A stretch of 64,000 bases of DNA, from contig CALQKH020000007.1 in assembly GCA_943331105.2 (NCBI GenBank), positions 120,367 to 184,366 on the forward strand, read 5' to 3'. Position 1 is the stretch's first letter; every line of letters starts with the position of its first letter. This document shows positions 8,098 to 17,962 of this stretch, one piece after another. The position numbers and the translations under genes are program-made. The stretch comes from Akkermansia muciniphila. GTDB lineage: Bacteria > Pseudomonadota > Gammaproteobacteria > Burkholderiales > Burkholderiaceae_C. The notes under the pieces were generated by a model, which was not told the DNA's origin, searched no databases, and saw nothing but the letters and a program-made list of their open reading frames with translations.

Positions 8098-11013
8098 TCA
8101 CAACAACCGCGCCAAATAGTGGCCCGTGAAGCTCGTCTTGTTTTTGGCCAATTGTTCAGGCGTGCCTTCACCCAGCACCGTGCCACCGCCCGCGCCGCCT
8201 TCAGGCCCCATGTCGATCAGCCAGTCGGCGGTTTTGATCACGTCGAGGTTGTGTTCGATGATGACGATGGTATTGCCCGCGTCGCGCAGCTGGTGCAAGA
8301 CTTTCAGCAACAGGGCAATGTCGGCAAAGTGCAGGCCGGTGGTGGGTTCGTCCAGGATGTAGAGCGTGCGGCCGGTATCGCGTTTGGACAGTTCCAGCGC
8401 GAGTTTGACGCGTTGCGCCTCACCGCCAGACAAGGTGGTGGCGCTTTGGCCCAGGCGGATGTAGGTCAGGCCCACATCGAGCAGAGTTTGCAGTTTGCGC
8501 GCGATGTTGGGTACAGCACTGAAGAACTGGTGCGCGGCTTCCACCGTCATGTTCAGAATCTGCGCGATGTTCTGGCCCTTGTATTGCACTTCGAGGGTTT
8601 CGCGGTTGTAGCGCATGCCGTGGCACACGTCGCAGGGCACATACACGTCGGGCAAAAAGTGCATCTCTACTTTGACCATGCCATCGCCTTGGCAGGCTTC
8701 ACAGCGGCCGCCACCTGACGATGCACTCACATTGAAGCTGAAACGTCCCGGGCCGTAACCGCGCTCGCGCGCGGCAGGCACCTCGGCCATCAGCTCGCGA
8801 ATGTGGGTGAACAGGCCGGTGTAGGTGGCCGGGTTGCTGCGCGGCGTGCGGCCAATCGGCGACTGGTCGACGTTGATGACCTTGTCGAAATGCTCCAAGC
8901 CTTTGATCTCTTCGTGGGCTGCTGCTTCGTCGTGCGCCCGGTGAATCTGGTGCGCCGCAGCGGTATAGAGCGTGTCATTGACCAAGGTGGATTTGCCTGA
9001 ACCCGACACACCAGTCACGCAGGTGAGCAGACCCACGGGAAATTTCACATTCACGTTCTTCAGGTTGTTGCCCGAGGCCCCGACGATTTCGATGAAGTCT
9101 TTGCCTGGCTTGTGGCGTTTCGGAATCTCGATCTTCTTGCGGCCCGACATGTACTGGCCCGTGACCGAATCGGGTGCGGCCATGATGTCGGCGCAGCTGC
9201 CTTGCGCCATGACGCGCCCGCCGTGTAAGCCTGCGCCCGGTCCCATGTCGATGACGTGGTCGGCCACACGGATCATGTCTTCGTCGTGCTCGACCACCAG
9301 CACACTGTTGCCGATGTCGCGCAGGTGTTGCAGCGTGCCGATCAACCGGTCGTTGTCGCGCTGGTGCAGGCCAATGCTCGGTTCGTCCAGCACATACATC
9401 ACGCCAGTCAGCCCTGAGCCAATCTGGCTGGCCAGGCGGATGCGTTGAGATTCACCGCCAGAAAGGGTGTCGGCACTGCGGTCCAGGCTCAAATAATTCA
9501 GACCCACGTCGTTGAGGAACTTCAAACGCAGCGCGATCTCGCGCACCACCTTGTCGGCGATCTCGGCCTTGGCTCCGTGCATTTTCAGGCCCTGAAAATA
9601 CTGCTGCGATTCGCCCAGGGTGATGTGGCTGATCTCGTAAATGGCGCGGGCCTGATCGCCTTCGCCAATGCGTACATGGCGGGCTTCGCGCCGCAAGCGC
9701 GTGCCTTGGCAATCGTTGCAGGCCTGCATGTTGCGGTAACGCGCCAGGTCTTCGCGCACCACGGCCGAGTCTGTCTCGCGGTAGCGCCGCGTCATGTTGG
9801 GGATGATCCCTTCAAACGGGTGCTTTTTGCTGACCTTTTTGCCTTGCGAGGCCCCGGACTCCATGGTGTAACTGAACTTGATCTCTTCATCGCCTGAGCC
9901 GTGCAGCAACACCTGTTGATGGGTGGGTGCGAGTTTTTCAAACGGCGCCTCGATGTCAAACTGGTAATGTTTGGCCAGGCTTTCGAGCATGCTGAAGTAA
10001 AAACCGTTGCGCCTGTCCCAACCCTTGATGGCGCCACTGGCCAAGCTGAGCGAGGGGAAGGCCACCACGCGTTCGGGATCAAAAAACGCCATGCTGCCAA
10101 TGCCGTCGCAAGTGGGGCAAGCGCCCATGGGCGAGTTGAACGAGAACAACCTCGGCTCCAGCTCGCTGATGGAATAGGTACACACAGGGCACGAAAACTT
10201 GGCGTTGAACAGGTGTTCTTTGCCGGTGTCCATTTCCAGCGCCACCGCGCGGTGTTCGGCCAGATGCAGCGCTGCTTCAAAGCTCTCGGCCAGGCGCTGG
10301 CGCAGGGCGTCGCGGGCTTTTGCATCCTCCTCAGAGCGGACTTTGATCCGATCCACCACCACGTCGATGTTGTGTTTTTCGGTTTTCTTCAGCGTGGGCA
10401 AGTCTTCCACTTCAAAGGTCTGTCCATTGATGCGAAAACGCACATAACCCAGCGCCTGCATCTGCTCGAAGACTTTTTCAAACTCGCCTTTTTTCTCGCG
10501 CGCAATGGGCGCCAGGATCATCAGCTTGGTGTCTTCGGGCAAGGCCAGCACCGTGTCCACCATCTGGCTCACGGTCTGCGCCTGCAGGGGCAGCATGTGG
10601 TCGGGGCAGTAGGGTGTTCCGGCGCGGGCAAACAGCAGGCGCAGGTAGTCGTGGATTTCGGTCACCGTGCCCACGGTGGAGCGTGGGTTGTGGCTGGTGG
10701 CTTTTTGTTCGATGGATATCGCAGGCGAGAGGCCCTCGATCAGGTCCACATCGGGCTTGTCCATCAATTGCAAAAACTGCCGTGCATAGGCCGACAGGCT
10801 TTCCACATAGCGGCGCTGACCTTCGGCATACAACGTGTCAAAGGCCAAGCTGGACTTGCCCGAGCCCGACAGCCCGGTGATCACCACCAGCTGGTTGCGC
10901 GGGATGTCCAGGTCGATATTTTTCAGGTTGTGGGTGCGCGCCCCCCGCACGCTGATGTGGCTTTGCCGCAGCGCTGAGGCCAAATACCGCGCTGCATCGG
11001 GTTCATCGGGCAT
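8098..11013 (-). CDS. uvrA: Excinuclease ABC subunit A
   Basis: UvrA, the DNA damage-recognising ATPase of nucleotide excision repair, 971 residues from the ATG at 11013. It has two ABC modules: Walker [12 protein letters not shown] (about 46-56) and [10 protein letters not shown] in the second half, each followed by LSGGE signature motifs ([13 protein letters not shown] and [13 protein letters not shown]). Zinc-binding cysteine pairs are visible in CPVC...CPTC and CEAC...CDVC. A TTG further upstream at 11058 could add 15 residues; no convincing ribosome binding site decides between them. It is divergent from an MFS gene. Confidence 0.97.
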   Translation of the reverse strand: MPDEPDAARYLASALRQSHISVRGARTHNLKNIDLDIPRNQLVVITGLSGSGKSSLAFDTLYAEGQRRYVESLSAYARQFLQLMDKPDVDLIEGLSPAISIEQKATSHNPRSTVGTVTEIHDYLRLLFARAGTPYCPDHMLPLQAQTVSQMVDTVLALPEDTKLMILAPIAREKKGEFEKVFEQMQALGYVRFRINGQTFEVEDLPTLKKTEKHNIDVVVDRIKVRSEEDAKARDALRQRLAESFEAALHLAEHRAVALEMDTGKEHLFNAKFSCPVCTYSISELEPRLFSFNSPMGACPTCDGIGSMAFFDPERVVAFPSLSLASGAIKGWDRRNGFYFSMLESLAKHYQFDIEAPFEKLAPTHQQVLLHGSGDEEIKFSYTMESGASQGKKVSKKHPFEGIIPNMTRRYRETDSAVVREDLARYRNMQACNDCQGTRLRREARHVRIGEGDQARAIYEISHITLGESQQYFQGLKMHGAKAEIADKVVREIALRLKFLNDVGLNYLSLDRSADTLSGGESQRIRLASQIGSGLTGVMYVLDEPSIGLHQRDNDRLIGTLQHLRDIGNSVLVVEHDEDMIRVADHVIDMGPGAGLHGGRVMAQGSCADIMAAPDSVTGQYMSGRKKIEIPKRHKPGKDFIEIVGASGNNLKNVNVKFPVGLLTCVTGVSGSGKSTLVNDTLYTAAAHQIHRAHDEAAAHEEIKGLEHFDKVINVDQSPIGRTPRSNPATYTGLFTHIRELMAEVPAARERGYGPGRFSFNVSASSGGGRCEACQGDGMVKVEMHFLPDVYVPCDVCHGMRYNRETLEVQYKGQNIAQILNMTVEAAHQFFSAVPNIARKLQTLLDVGLTYIRLGQSATTLSGGEAQRVKLALELSKRDTGRTLYILDEPTTGLHFADIALLLKVLHQLRDAGNTIVIIEHNLDVIKTADWLIDMGPEGGAGGGTVLGEGTPEQLAKNKTSFTGHYLARLL

Positions 11014-11195
11014 GAGAGGGGAATCTACAAGGTTCACAGTGGGCGGCCAAATCAGCAAAACCTTCGATTATCCCTGCTGGCGCTTTGGTGGGCGGAGCCT
11101 GTGTTTGATCAGGGACAATGGCGTTTTGGTTTTTGCCTTTTGATTTGCCTGCTGTGGCCGTTTTTGTGCACCCTCAATTTTCAGATGCTTTGGAC

Positions 11196-12383
11196 ATGAC
11201 ATCCAACGAGCGCCGCGCCACCGCCTCGTTGGCCAGCATTTTTGCGCTGCGCATGCTGGGTTTGTTTCTGGTTTTGCCGGTCTTTGCTCTGGAGGCTCGC
11301 CGTTACCCCGGCGGCGAAGACCCGGTCTGGCTGGGCTTGGCCATGGGCATTTATGGCTTGACGCAGGGCCTTTTGCAGTTGCCGTTTGGCATGGCCTCAG
11401 ACCGTTTCGGCCGTAAGCGCGTCATTGTGCTGGGCTTGCTGATCTTCGCTTTGGGCAGTTTTTGGGCGGCTGCGGCCACCGACCTGATGGGTTTGATGCT
11501 CGGGCGCAGCTTGCAAGGTGCAGGGGCAGTGTCGGCTGCTGTCACAGCTTTGCTGGCCGATTTGACGCGTGATGAAGTGCGGACCAGGGCCATGGCTTTT
11601 GTGGGTGGAAGCATCGGCTTGATGTTCGCTTTGTCTTTGGTGGTGTCGCCTTTGCTGACGGCCTGGATCGGTCTGTCTGGGCTTTTTGGGCTCACGGGCT
11701 TGCTGGCTTTGCTGGGTATCGGGGTGGTTGTTTGGTGTGTGCCTCCTGCACCCTTGCCTTTGACTGGGCAGGGTCGCAGCCGGTTGCGAGATGTGCTGGC
11801 CCATGCCGATCTGATGCGTTTGAATGTCGGTGTATTTGTCTTGCATGCCGTGCAGTTGGCCATGTGGGTGTCGGTGCCGGCCTTGCTTGTGCAAGCGGGA
11901 TTGCCGACTGCGCGGCACTGGCAGGTGTATTTGCCAGCAGTTTCTTTGTCTTTTTTGTTTTTGGGGGTGGTATTTGCCGCCGAACGGCGCGGGTATCTGA
12001 AAAAAGTCTTTCTTTTTTCGATCTTTCTGATCGCTTTGGTGGAGGTTGGCTTGCTGGTGCAGTCGGCAGGCTCCACCAGTTTGAGCGGTATGGCGCTCTT
12101 ACTGCTCGTGTTTTTCTGTGGTTTCAATGCGCTGGAGGCCACCCAGCCCAGTTTGGCCTCGCGCATCGCGCCCCCTGCCATGCGGGGCACGGCCATGGGG
12201 GTTTACAACACGCTGCAGTCGCTGGGGTTTTTTATCGGCGGTCTGGGTGGCGGCTGGCTGGTCAAGTCTTGGGGCACCCCGGTGCTTTTTTTGTGCTGTG
12301 GTGTGGCCATCTTGGTCTGGCTGCTGGTGGCTTGGCCCATGCAAATGCCGGGCCGTGGGCGGACGGTCGGGCCAGCGCCCTGA
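11196..12383 (+). CDS. MFS transporter (12 TM, YajR-like)
   Basis: A 395-residue major facilitator with about 12 membrane helices. The loop between TM2 and TM3 reads GMASDRFGRKRV, the conserved motif A, and RSLQGAGAVSAAVTALLADL matches motif B/C of drug/H+ antiporters. It resembles the YajR group but lacks the cytoplasmic C-terminal YAM domain. The ATG at 11196 starts the protein just before the first helix, although an upstream frame is open. It lies between divergent uvrA and ssb. The substrate is unknown. Confidence 0.9.
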   Translation: MTSNERRATASLASIFALRMLGLFLVLPVFALEARRYPGGEDPVWLGLAMGIYGLTQGLLQLPFGMASDRFGRKRVIVLGLLIFALGSFWAAAATDLMGLMLGRSLQGAGAVSAAVTALLADLTRDEVRTRAMAFVGGSIGLMFALSLVVSPLLTAWIGLSGLFGLTGLLALLGIGVVVWCVPPAPLPLTGQGRSRLRDVLAHADLMRLNVGVFVLHAVQLAMWVSVPALLVQAGLPTARHWQVYLPAVSLSFLFLGVVFAAERRGYLKKVFLFSIFLIALVEVGLLVQSAGSTSLSGMALLLLVFFCGFNALEATQPSLASRIAPPAMRGTAMGVYNTLQSLGFFIGGLGGGWLVKSWGTPVLFLCCGVAILVWLLVAWPMQMPGRGRTVGPAP

Positions 12384-12461
12384 GAGAAGGCTTGGGCGGC
12401 TGTAACCCACGCCAAGGGGTCGGATTGGCCCCATAATTGCTGCATCTTTTGAGGAGTTTTC

Positions 12462-12962
12462 ATGGCATCCGTCAACAAAGTCATCATCGTCGGCAACTTG
12501 GGTGCCGACCCCGAAACCCGCTACTTGCCCTCTGGCGATGCGGTCACCAGTATCCGCGTGGCCACCACGGACCGCTACAAAGACAAACAGACCGGCGAGA
12601 TGAAAGAGGCCACCGAGTGGCACAGCATCAGCTTTTTTGCCAAGTTGGCCGAGATCGCAGGCCAGTACCTGCGTAAAGGCAGTCAGGTGTATGTCGAGGG
12701 TAGCCTGCGCACCCGCAAGTACACCGACAAAAACGGCGTTGAGAAATACGCGACCGACATCCGTGCCGACAGCATGCAAATGCTGGGCAGCCGTCAAGGC
12801 ATGGGCGGCCCATCTGAAGACGGTGGCGGCAGCGGTGGTGGCTATGCGCCTCGCGCAGCTGCACCCAACCGTCCCGCTGCTGCACCTGCGAGCCGACCTG
12901 CCGCAGCTACCAAGCCTGCTGCCAGCAATTTTGACGACATGGATGACGACATTCCTTTCTAA
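12462..12962 (+). CDS. ssb: Single-stranded DNA-binding protein
   Basis: SSB, 166 residues. The OB fold covers about 1-112 ([38 protein letters not shown]). It is followed by a flexible Gly/Pro/Ala linker and the acidic tip DDMDDDIPF, which docks repair and replication partners. GAGGAG stands seven bases before the ATG. It protects single-stranded DNA and works with uvrA, holA and ruvC functions also present here. A clear terminator follows. Confidence 0.98.
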   Translation: MASVNKVIIVGNLGADPETRYLPSGDAVTSIRVATTDRYKDKQTGEMKEATEWHSISFFAKLAEIAGQYLRKGSQVYVEGSLRTRKYTDKNGVEKYATDIRADSMQMLGSRQGMGGPSEDGGGSGGGYAPRAAAPNRPAAAPASRPAAATKPAASNFDDMDDDIPF

Positions 12963-12988
12963 TCAAAGCGCTCTTGGCGCACTGCCTC

Positions 12989-13017
12989 AACCCGTGGCCA
13001 AGCCCACGGGTTTTTTT
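12989..13017 (+). terminator. Rho-independent terminator after ssb
   Basis: A nine-base-pair stem AACCCGTGG/CCACGGGTT runs straight into seven T residues, 26 bases after the ssb stop. The remaining bases up to the DUF3422 gene (13018-13243) hold no gene that I can support. Confidence 0.92.
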
Positions 13018-13243
13018 ATGGACTGACCCAGTACCGAGCCGCTGCCCTGTGGGATGAAGTTGCGGGACTGGTGTCTGCGTTGATGGCTTGGCTATTTGCG
13101 GCCACTTTGACCAGTATTTGGCAGGGTCAATTGCTTGTGCCGGAACCGCCTGCTGCTTGAGGTTGAGAAAGCGTTTTGGCCTTTGAGAGCAATTTCTTGT
13201 GGCCCCTTTGGCGGTTGCGGCCCAGCTCGGTCAGAATAGGCGC

Positions 13244-14578
13244 ATGAACGAAATCACCTCCAGGTTCTTACCGCCAGAAGACGCCCAAAGGCGCGAGTTG
13301 CACAACGAAGTGCATGCGCGTCCGCCAGCCCGGGTCAGGTTGCCAGCGCTGATCGTTTATGTGGCGCTGCTCAACGAGGGCGTTTCGAGGGAGCAAGAAT
13401 GGGCCCATTTGCGGCTTTTGCCGGGTCATGCTGATTTGGGGCTGGACCAATTGCAGGGCAATTTTTTACGTTTGCGCTGCGACCACTTCACCGTCAAATG
13501 GGAGCGGCATACCGAGTTCACCCGTTACTCCATTGTGCAAAATTTACCGGCGAATGCGCAATGGGGCGCCGACTTGCCCGAGTTGGCGCCGCATGTGGCC
13601 GTTGGCACCTACTGGCTGCGCGGTTTGCCTGGCCAAACCATGGCCGCCATTGAACTGGGCATGTTGCCGGTCGACATCGAGTCGCCCGATTTGATCGCCA
13701 AGGCCCAAAGCTGGTTGGGTGAGGGGACGGTTTTGGCGTCTCGGATGGGCAATACGGCCGAGGGCCTTTCCCATTCGTGCATCCTGACCCATTTCCGGAT
13801 TGGGTCCGATGGTTTCGAGCGCATGTTGGTGGTGGCCCCAGAGAACACCAGTGAGGCCAGGGCCGGACGCATTTCTCAGCGCTTGCTCGAGTTGGAAACT
13901 TACCGCTTGATGGCTTTGAGGGGCTTGCCGGTGGCCAAAAACTTGTCGACCATGTTGTCAGCGGCCGAAGCGCAATTGGCCGACATCACGGGTTTGCTGG
14001 AGCGCAAGGGCGAGACCGATCAGGCTTTGCTGGATTTGTTGGTGTCTTTGGCGGCGCGCATCGAACGCGCCACGGCCGAACATGGCTTCAGGTTTTCTGC
14101 CACACGCGCTTACGACACCCTGGTCGGCCAACGCCTGACCGAATTGCGTGAGCGGCCCATTTCGGGCACGCAAACGCTGGGTGAGTTCATGCAGCGGCGT
14201 TTGTCGCCTGCCATGGCCACTGTGATGGCCACCGAAAAGCGGTTGGCGTCTTTGGCAGAGCGGGTTTCCCGCACCAGTGCCTTGCTGCGTACCCGGGTGG
14301 ACATTGCGACCGAGGCCCAAAATCAGGTCTTGCTGGAAAAACTCACCCGGGGTCAAGAACTGCAACTGCGCTTGCAAGTCACAGTGGAAGGCCTGTCCAT
14401 GGCCGCTATTTCTTATTACGTGGTGAGTTTGTTGCTATACGCCTTCAAGGGCTTGAAAGCTTATGGCTTGCCGTTCAATCCAGAGATCGCCGTGGCCATG
14501 CTGCTGCCTTTGGTGTTGTGGAGCGTGTGGCGCAGCCGCCAGAAAATCCACGAAAAACTGCAGCGATCGGACACTTGA
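13244..14578 (+). CDS. DUF3422 family membrane-anchored protein
   Basis: A 444-residue protein of the DUF3422 family, of unknown function. The N-terminal part begins with a conserved block (LPPEDAQRRELHNEVHARPP) shared by family members. The middle is predicted to be largely helical (about 210-380, Leu/Arg/Glu-rich, coiled-coil-like). The C-terminus has two hydrophobic helices (about 395-415 and 420-435) with a basic tail. This suggests a cytoplasmic body anchored in the inner membrane at its C-terminus. Only three bases separate its stop from the next LysR gene, so the two may be co-transcribed. Confidence 0.88.
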   Translation: MNEITSRFLPPEDAQRRELHNEVHARPPARVRLPALIVYVALLNEGVSREQEWAHLRLLPGHADLGLDQLQGNFLRLRCDHFTVKWERHTEFTRYSIVQNLPANAQWGADLPELAPHVAVGTYWLRGLPGQTMAAIELGMLPVDIESPDLIAKAQSWLGEGTVLASRMGNTAEGLSHSCILTHFRIGSDGFERMLVVAPENTSEARAGRISQRLLELETYRLMALRGLPVAKNLSTMLSAAEAQLADITGLLERKGETDQALLDLLVSLAARIERATAEHGFRFSATRAYDTLVGQRLTELRERPISGTQTLGEFMQRRLSPAMATVMATEKRLASLAERVSRTSALLRTRVDIATEAQNQVLLEKLTRGQELQLRLQVTVEGLSMAAISYYVVSLLLYAFKGLKAYGLPFNPEIAVAMLLPLVLWSVWRSRQKIHEKLQRSDT

Positions 14579-14581
14579 TTC

Positions 14582-15622
14582 ATGGAGTTGAGGCAACTTC
14601 GGTATTTTGTGCGGGTGGTGGAGATGGGCAGCATCAGCCGGGCCGCCTTGGATCTGAACCTGGTGCAATCGGCATTGAGCCAGCAAATCACCCGCTTGGA
14701 GAGTGAGCTGAGTACGCGCCTTTTGCAGCGCAGCCCCCAAGGCGTTACGCCCACCGAGGCGGGCGTGGCGTTTTTCCGGGAGGCGCAATTGACCTTGCGT
14801 CACGCCGAGCAGGCCATACGCGCTGCCCAGCAGGCGCGTCTGACGGGGACGGTGAGCGTGGGTTTGGCGCCGACCACTGCGGCAGTGCTGGGTTTGCCGC
14901 TGATGCAGGCCATGCGCGAGCGTTACCCGGATGTGCGCTTGCACATGGTCGAGAGTTTGTCGGGCCACTTGTCGACCATGCTCAATGCCCGGCAGCTGGA
15001 TCTGGCAGTCCTGTTTGACTTGCCGATGGCAGGTGGCCAATCCTTGCAGGCAGCCAGGCGCTGGAGTGTTTTGCCGCTGATTGAAGAAGATATTTTTCTC
15101 ATTTCTGCACGATCGACCAGAGCCAAAAAATTTCCTCAAAGCCTGCGCATGTCTCAGCTGTGTGATGAGCCGCTGATTTTGCCGACGGGGCCGCATGGCT
15201 TGCGCAGTGGTCTGAATGCAGCATTTTCTCGAGCCAAGGTGGATCCGCTTGTGGTCATGGAAATGGACTCCTTGGCCATGCTGATGGATGCCGTGAGCGC
15301 AGGCCTGGGCTCTACTCTGCAACCTTGGGCAGCCGTAGCGCGGCTGCAAGGGGCTACCGAGAGCCTTTGCATGACGCGCATTACCGATCATCAAGTCAAA
15401 CGTGTTAATTTTTTATGCGGTTTGTCGGATGATGAATTGTCGCCTGCAGCCTTGGCAACCCGCGTCGTTATGGCGGATTGTGTGCGCACTCTGGTTCGGT
15501 CAGGTGTCTGGTTGGGCGCGAGCCTGAGTGTTCCAGCATCCCATGTTGAGGGGGGCCAAGTGCAGGCGGGTGGTTCAGCAGGCCAAACTCTCCGCGGATT
15601 GAAACGGTCCATCAGCCAGTAG
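14582..15622 (+). CDS. LysR family regulator of the tcu-like locus
   Basis: A 346-residue LysR regulator with an N-terminal helix-turn-helix (MELRQLRYFVRVVEMGSISR, residues 1-20 and onward) and an effector-binding domain. It is longer than most family members by about 40 residues, the extra lying at the C-terminus. It stands directly before an SDR, tcuA and tcuB genes, the position of TcuR in tricarballylate loci, and probably activates them in response to a tricarboxylic acid. The naming rests on context. Its start is only three bases after the DUF3422 stop. Confidence 0.85.
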   Translation: MELRQLRYFVRVVEMGSISRAALDLNLVQSALSQQITRLESELSTRLLQRSPQGVTPTEAGVAFFREAQLTLRHAEQAIRAAQQARLTGTVSVGLAPTTAAVLGLPLMQAMRERYPDVRLHMVESLSGHLSTMLNARQLDLAVLFDLPMAGGQSLQAARRWSVLPLIEEDIFLISARSTRAKKFPQSLRMSQLCDEPLILPTGPHGLRSGLNAAFSRAKVDPLVVMEMDSLAMLMDAVSAGLGSTLQPWAAVARLQGATESLCMTRITDHQVKRVNFLCGLSDDELSPAALATRVVMADCVRTLVRSGVWLGASLSVPASHVEGGQVQAGGSAGQTLRGLKRSISQ

Positions 15623-15685
15623 TCATCACTTTTCATGATACCCCCATCCTTTGGCGCTGGTGCACAGCCCAGTGTTCAGGGAATA

Positions 15686-15709
15686 CATTTGAAAATTAAT
15701 TTTCAAATG
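15686..15709. promoter_or_regulatory. Perfect 24-bp palindrome before the SDR gene
   Basis: CATTTGAAAATT is followed immediately by its own reverse complement, giving a gapless 24-base perfect palindrome. It ends nine bases before the SDR start codon (15719), and a TGGGAG ribosome binding site follows it. An AT-rich perfect dyad in this otherwise GC-rich DNA is a strong operator candidate for the downstream SDR-tcuA-tcuB unit. Confidence 0.7.
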
Positions 15710-15718
15710 GGAGTTTTC

Positions 15719-16474
15719 ATGGACTTGCAACTCAAAGACAAAACCGCCCTTGTGACTGGGGCCAGCGTGGGCATTGGGCGTGGCATTGCCAAAGCTCTGG
15801 CCGTCGAAGGCGTGCGTGTAGCGGTGTCAGCCCGTCGCGTGGACAAGTTGCGCGAGCTGGCGGATGAAATTGTGGCCGCTGGTGGACATGCACCTGTGAT
15901 CATCGAGTCGGACCTGTATGCGGACGACGCAGCCAAGCGCTTGGCAGAGGCGGCTTTGGCGGGTCTGGGCAGCGTGGACATTTTGGTGAACAACGCTGGC
16001 GGCTCGCGCAGTTTCAAGGAGTTGCATGTGAGCGAAGAGGCTTGGCAAGAAGCCATCACCTTGAACTTTCACCGTCCACGCCAAGTGGCCGATGCTTTGA
16101 TCGACCAAATGATTGAACGCAAGTGGGGCCGCATCATCAACATCACCGGCAAGAGCGAACCCGAACACACCAACGGTGCGTTTTGCGCCAAGGCGGGCAT
16201 GCACAGCTGGGCCAAGGGTTTGTCACGCATGGTCGGCAAGCATGGGGTCACGGTGAACTGCGTGCCACCGGGGCGCATCCATTCCGAGCAGATTTTCCGC
16301 AACTACACACCCGAGTACCGCCAGTGGCAGTGCGACAACGAAATTCCTGTAGGCCGCTATGGCGAGCCAGAAGACATGGCCAACCTGGTCACCTTCCTGG
16401 CCTCGCCTTTGGCCAGTTACATCACGGGAGCTGTGATCCCAGTTGACGGTGGTTTGCGCAAATACCAGTTCTGA
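15719..16474 (+). CDS. SDR-family protein lacking the catalytic tyrosine
   Basis: A 251-residue short-chain dehydrogenase/reductase fold. The cofactor motif TGASVGIG (13-20) and NNAG (91-94) are intact. At the active site, however, the YxxxK motif reads A154-F-C-A-K158: the lysine is kept but the tyrosine position holds alanine. The C-terminal end has the usual FLASPLASYITG and PVDGG. Such a protein may bind NAD(P)(H) without classical reductase chemistry, or use other residues. It precedes tcuA by 45 bases in the same direction, so it belongs to the tcu-like unit. TGGGAG precedes the chosen ATG. Confidence 0.85.
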   Translation: MDLQLKDKTALVTGASVGIGRGIAKALAVEGVRVAVSARRVDKLRELADEIVAAGGHAPVIIESDLYADDAAKRLAEAALAGLGSVDILVNNAGGSRSFKELHVSEEAWQEAITLNFHRPRQVADALIDQMIERKWGRIINITGKSEPEHTNGAFCAKAGMHSWAKGLSRMVGKHGVTVNCVPPGRIHSEQIFRNYTPEYRQWQCDNEIPVGRYGEPEDMANLVTFLASPLASYITGAVIPVDGGLRKYQF

Positions 16475-16519
16475 TCTGATTTGGGCTTCGTGCCCTGTGC
16501 CTTTGCCCTGAAAGTGTTT

Positions 16520-17962
16520 ATGACGGTCGATGTTTTGGTGATTGGCGGCGGTAACGCGGCCTTGTGTGCGGCGCTCATGGCCCGCGAAGCCGGTGCCAGT
16601 GTGATGCTGCTCGAATCGGCGCCGCGCGAGTGGCGCGGCGGCAATTCTGGCCACACACGCAATTTGCGCTGCATGCACGATGCACCGCAAGATGTCTTGG
16701 TCGATGCCTACCCGGAAGAAGAGTTCTGGCAAGACCTGCTCAAGGTCACCGGCGGCCTGACCAACGAGCATCTGGCCCGCTTGGCAATTCGCCACTCAGC
16801 CACCTGCCGCCCTTGGATGGTCAAGCATGGCGTGCGCTTTCAGCCTTCGCTGTCTGGGGCTTTGCACACAGCCCGCACCAATGCTTTTTTCATGGGTGGC
16901 GGCAAGGCGCTCGTCAATGCTTTTTACCGCAGCGCCGAAAATTTGGGTGTGAAAATTCACTACAACGCAGAGGTTGATGCGGTTGAGCTGGATGAAGGAC
17001 GGTTTGTGGCAGCGTCCGTCATGCACAAGCAAGCCGATGGCAGCGTGCGGCGCGAACGCATTGAGGCCCGCTCTTGCGTGCTGGCGGCGGGTGGTTTTGA
17101 GTCCAACCGCGAGTGGTTGCGTGAGGCCTGGGGTCAAAACGAGCGCGGCGAATACCCAGCAGATCAGTTTTTGATTCGGGGCACGCGATTTAACCAAGGC
17201 GTGCTGCTCAAGCACATGCTGGACCAAGGCGCTGACCGCATTGGGGACCCGACGCAGGCGCACATGGTGGCCATCGATGCCCGTGCACCCTTGTACGACG
17301 GCGGTATTTGCACCCGCATCGACTGCGTGTCTTTGGGCGTGGTCGTGAACCGCGAAGCGCGGCGCTTTTACGACGAAGGCGAAGATTTTTGGCCCAAGCG
17401 CTACGCGATCTGGGGCCGTTTGGTGGCGCAGCAGCCGGGGCAGGTGGCGTATTCCATCATCGATGCCAAGGCGGTGGGCCGTTTCATGCCGCCCGTGTTT
17501 GAAGGCACCCAGGCGGATAGCCTGCCTGAGTTGGCCCGCAAGCTGGGCTTGGACGAGGCCACGTTCATGCAAACCCTGAACGATTACAACGCCGCTTGCC
17601 GCGAAGGCAAGTTTGACCACACGGCGTTGGACGATTGCCACACCGAAGGGGTCACGCCCGCCAAAACCCACTGGGCCAGGCCGTTGGACACTGCGCCTTA
17701 CTACGCTTACGCCGTCAGGCCCGGCGTGACTTTCACCTATTTGGGATTGAAAACCGATGAGACCACCGCTGTGCGATTCAACGACCAGCCCAGCCCCAAT
17801 TTGTTTGTGGCAGGGGAAATGATGGCGGGCAATGTTCTGGGCAAGGGCTACACCGCTGGCGTGGGCATGACGATTGGCACGGCCTTTGGCCGCATCGCGG
17901 GTGAGCAAGCGGCCCAAGCTGTGCAAGCCCAAAAGGAAGGAGCTTCCCATGCAAACGCTTGA
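16520..17962 (+). CDS. tcuA: FAD-dependent tricarballylate dehydrogenase-like (TcuA)
   Basis: A 480-residue flavoprotein of the fumarate reductase/succinate dehydrogenase flavoprotein group. The dinucleotide-binding site is [15 protein letters not shown] (7-21). [17 protein letters not shown] and the C-terminal [20 protein letters not shown] complete the family pattern. In Salmonella, TcuA oxidises tricarballylate to cis-aconitate and passes electrons to TcuB. The next gene is tcuB, overlapping by 14 bases, which supports the assignment. No tcuC transporter is present here and an SDR is added, so the substrate could be a related tricarboxylate. Confidence 0.85.
   Translation: MTVDVLVIGGGNAALCAALMAREAGASVMLLESAPREWRGGNSGHTRNLRCMHDAPQDVLVDAYPEEEFWQDLLKVTGGLTNEHLARLAIRHSATCRPWMVKHGVRFQPSLSGALHTARTNAFFMGGGKALVNAFYRSAENLGVKIHYNAEVDAVELDEGRFVAASVMHKQADGSVRRERIEARSCVLAAGGFESNREWLREAWGQNERGEYPADQFLIRGTRFNQGVLLKHMLDQGADRIGDPTQAHMVAIDARAPLYDGGICTRIDCVSLGVVVNREARRFYDEGEDFWPKRYAIWGRLVAQQPGQVAYSIIDAKAVGRFMPPVFEGTQADSLPELARKLGLDEATFMQTLNDYNAACREGKFDHTALDDCHTEGVTPAKTHWARPLDTAPYYAYAVRPGVTFTYLGLKTDETTAVRFNDQPSPNLFVAGEMMAGNVLGKGYTAGVGMTIGTAFGRIAGEQAAQAVQAQKEGASHANA

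Noticed and set aside
9901..10977. Antisense open frame within uvrA
   Set aside because: Shadow of the uvrA reading frame; no motifs.
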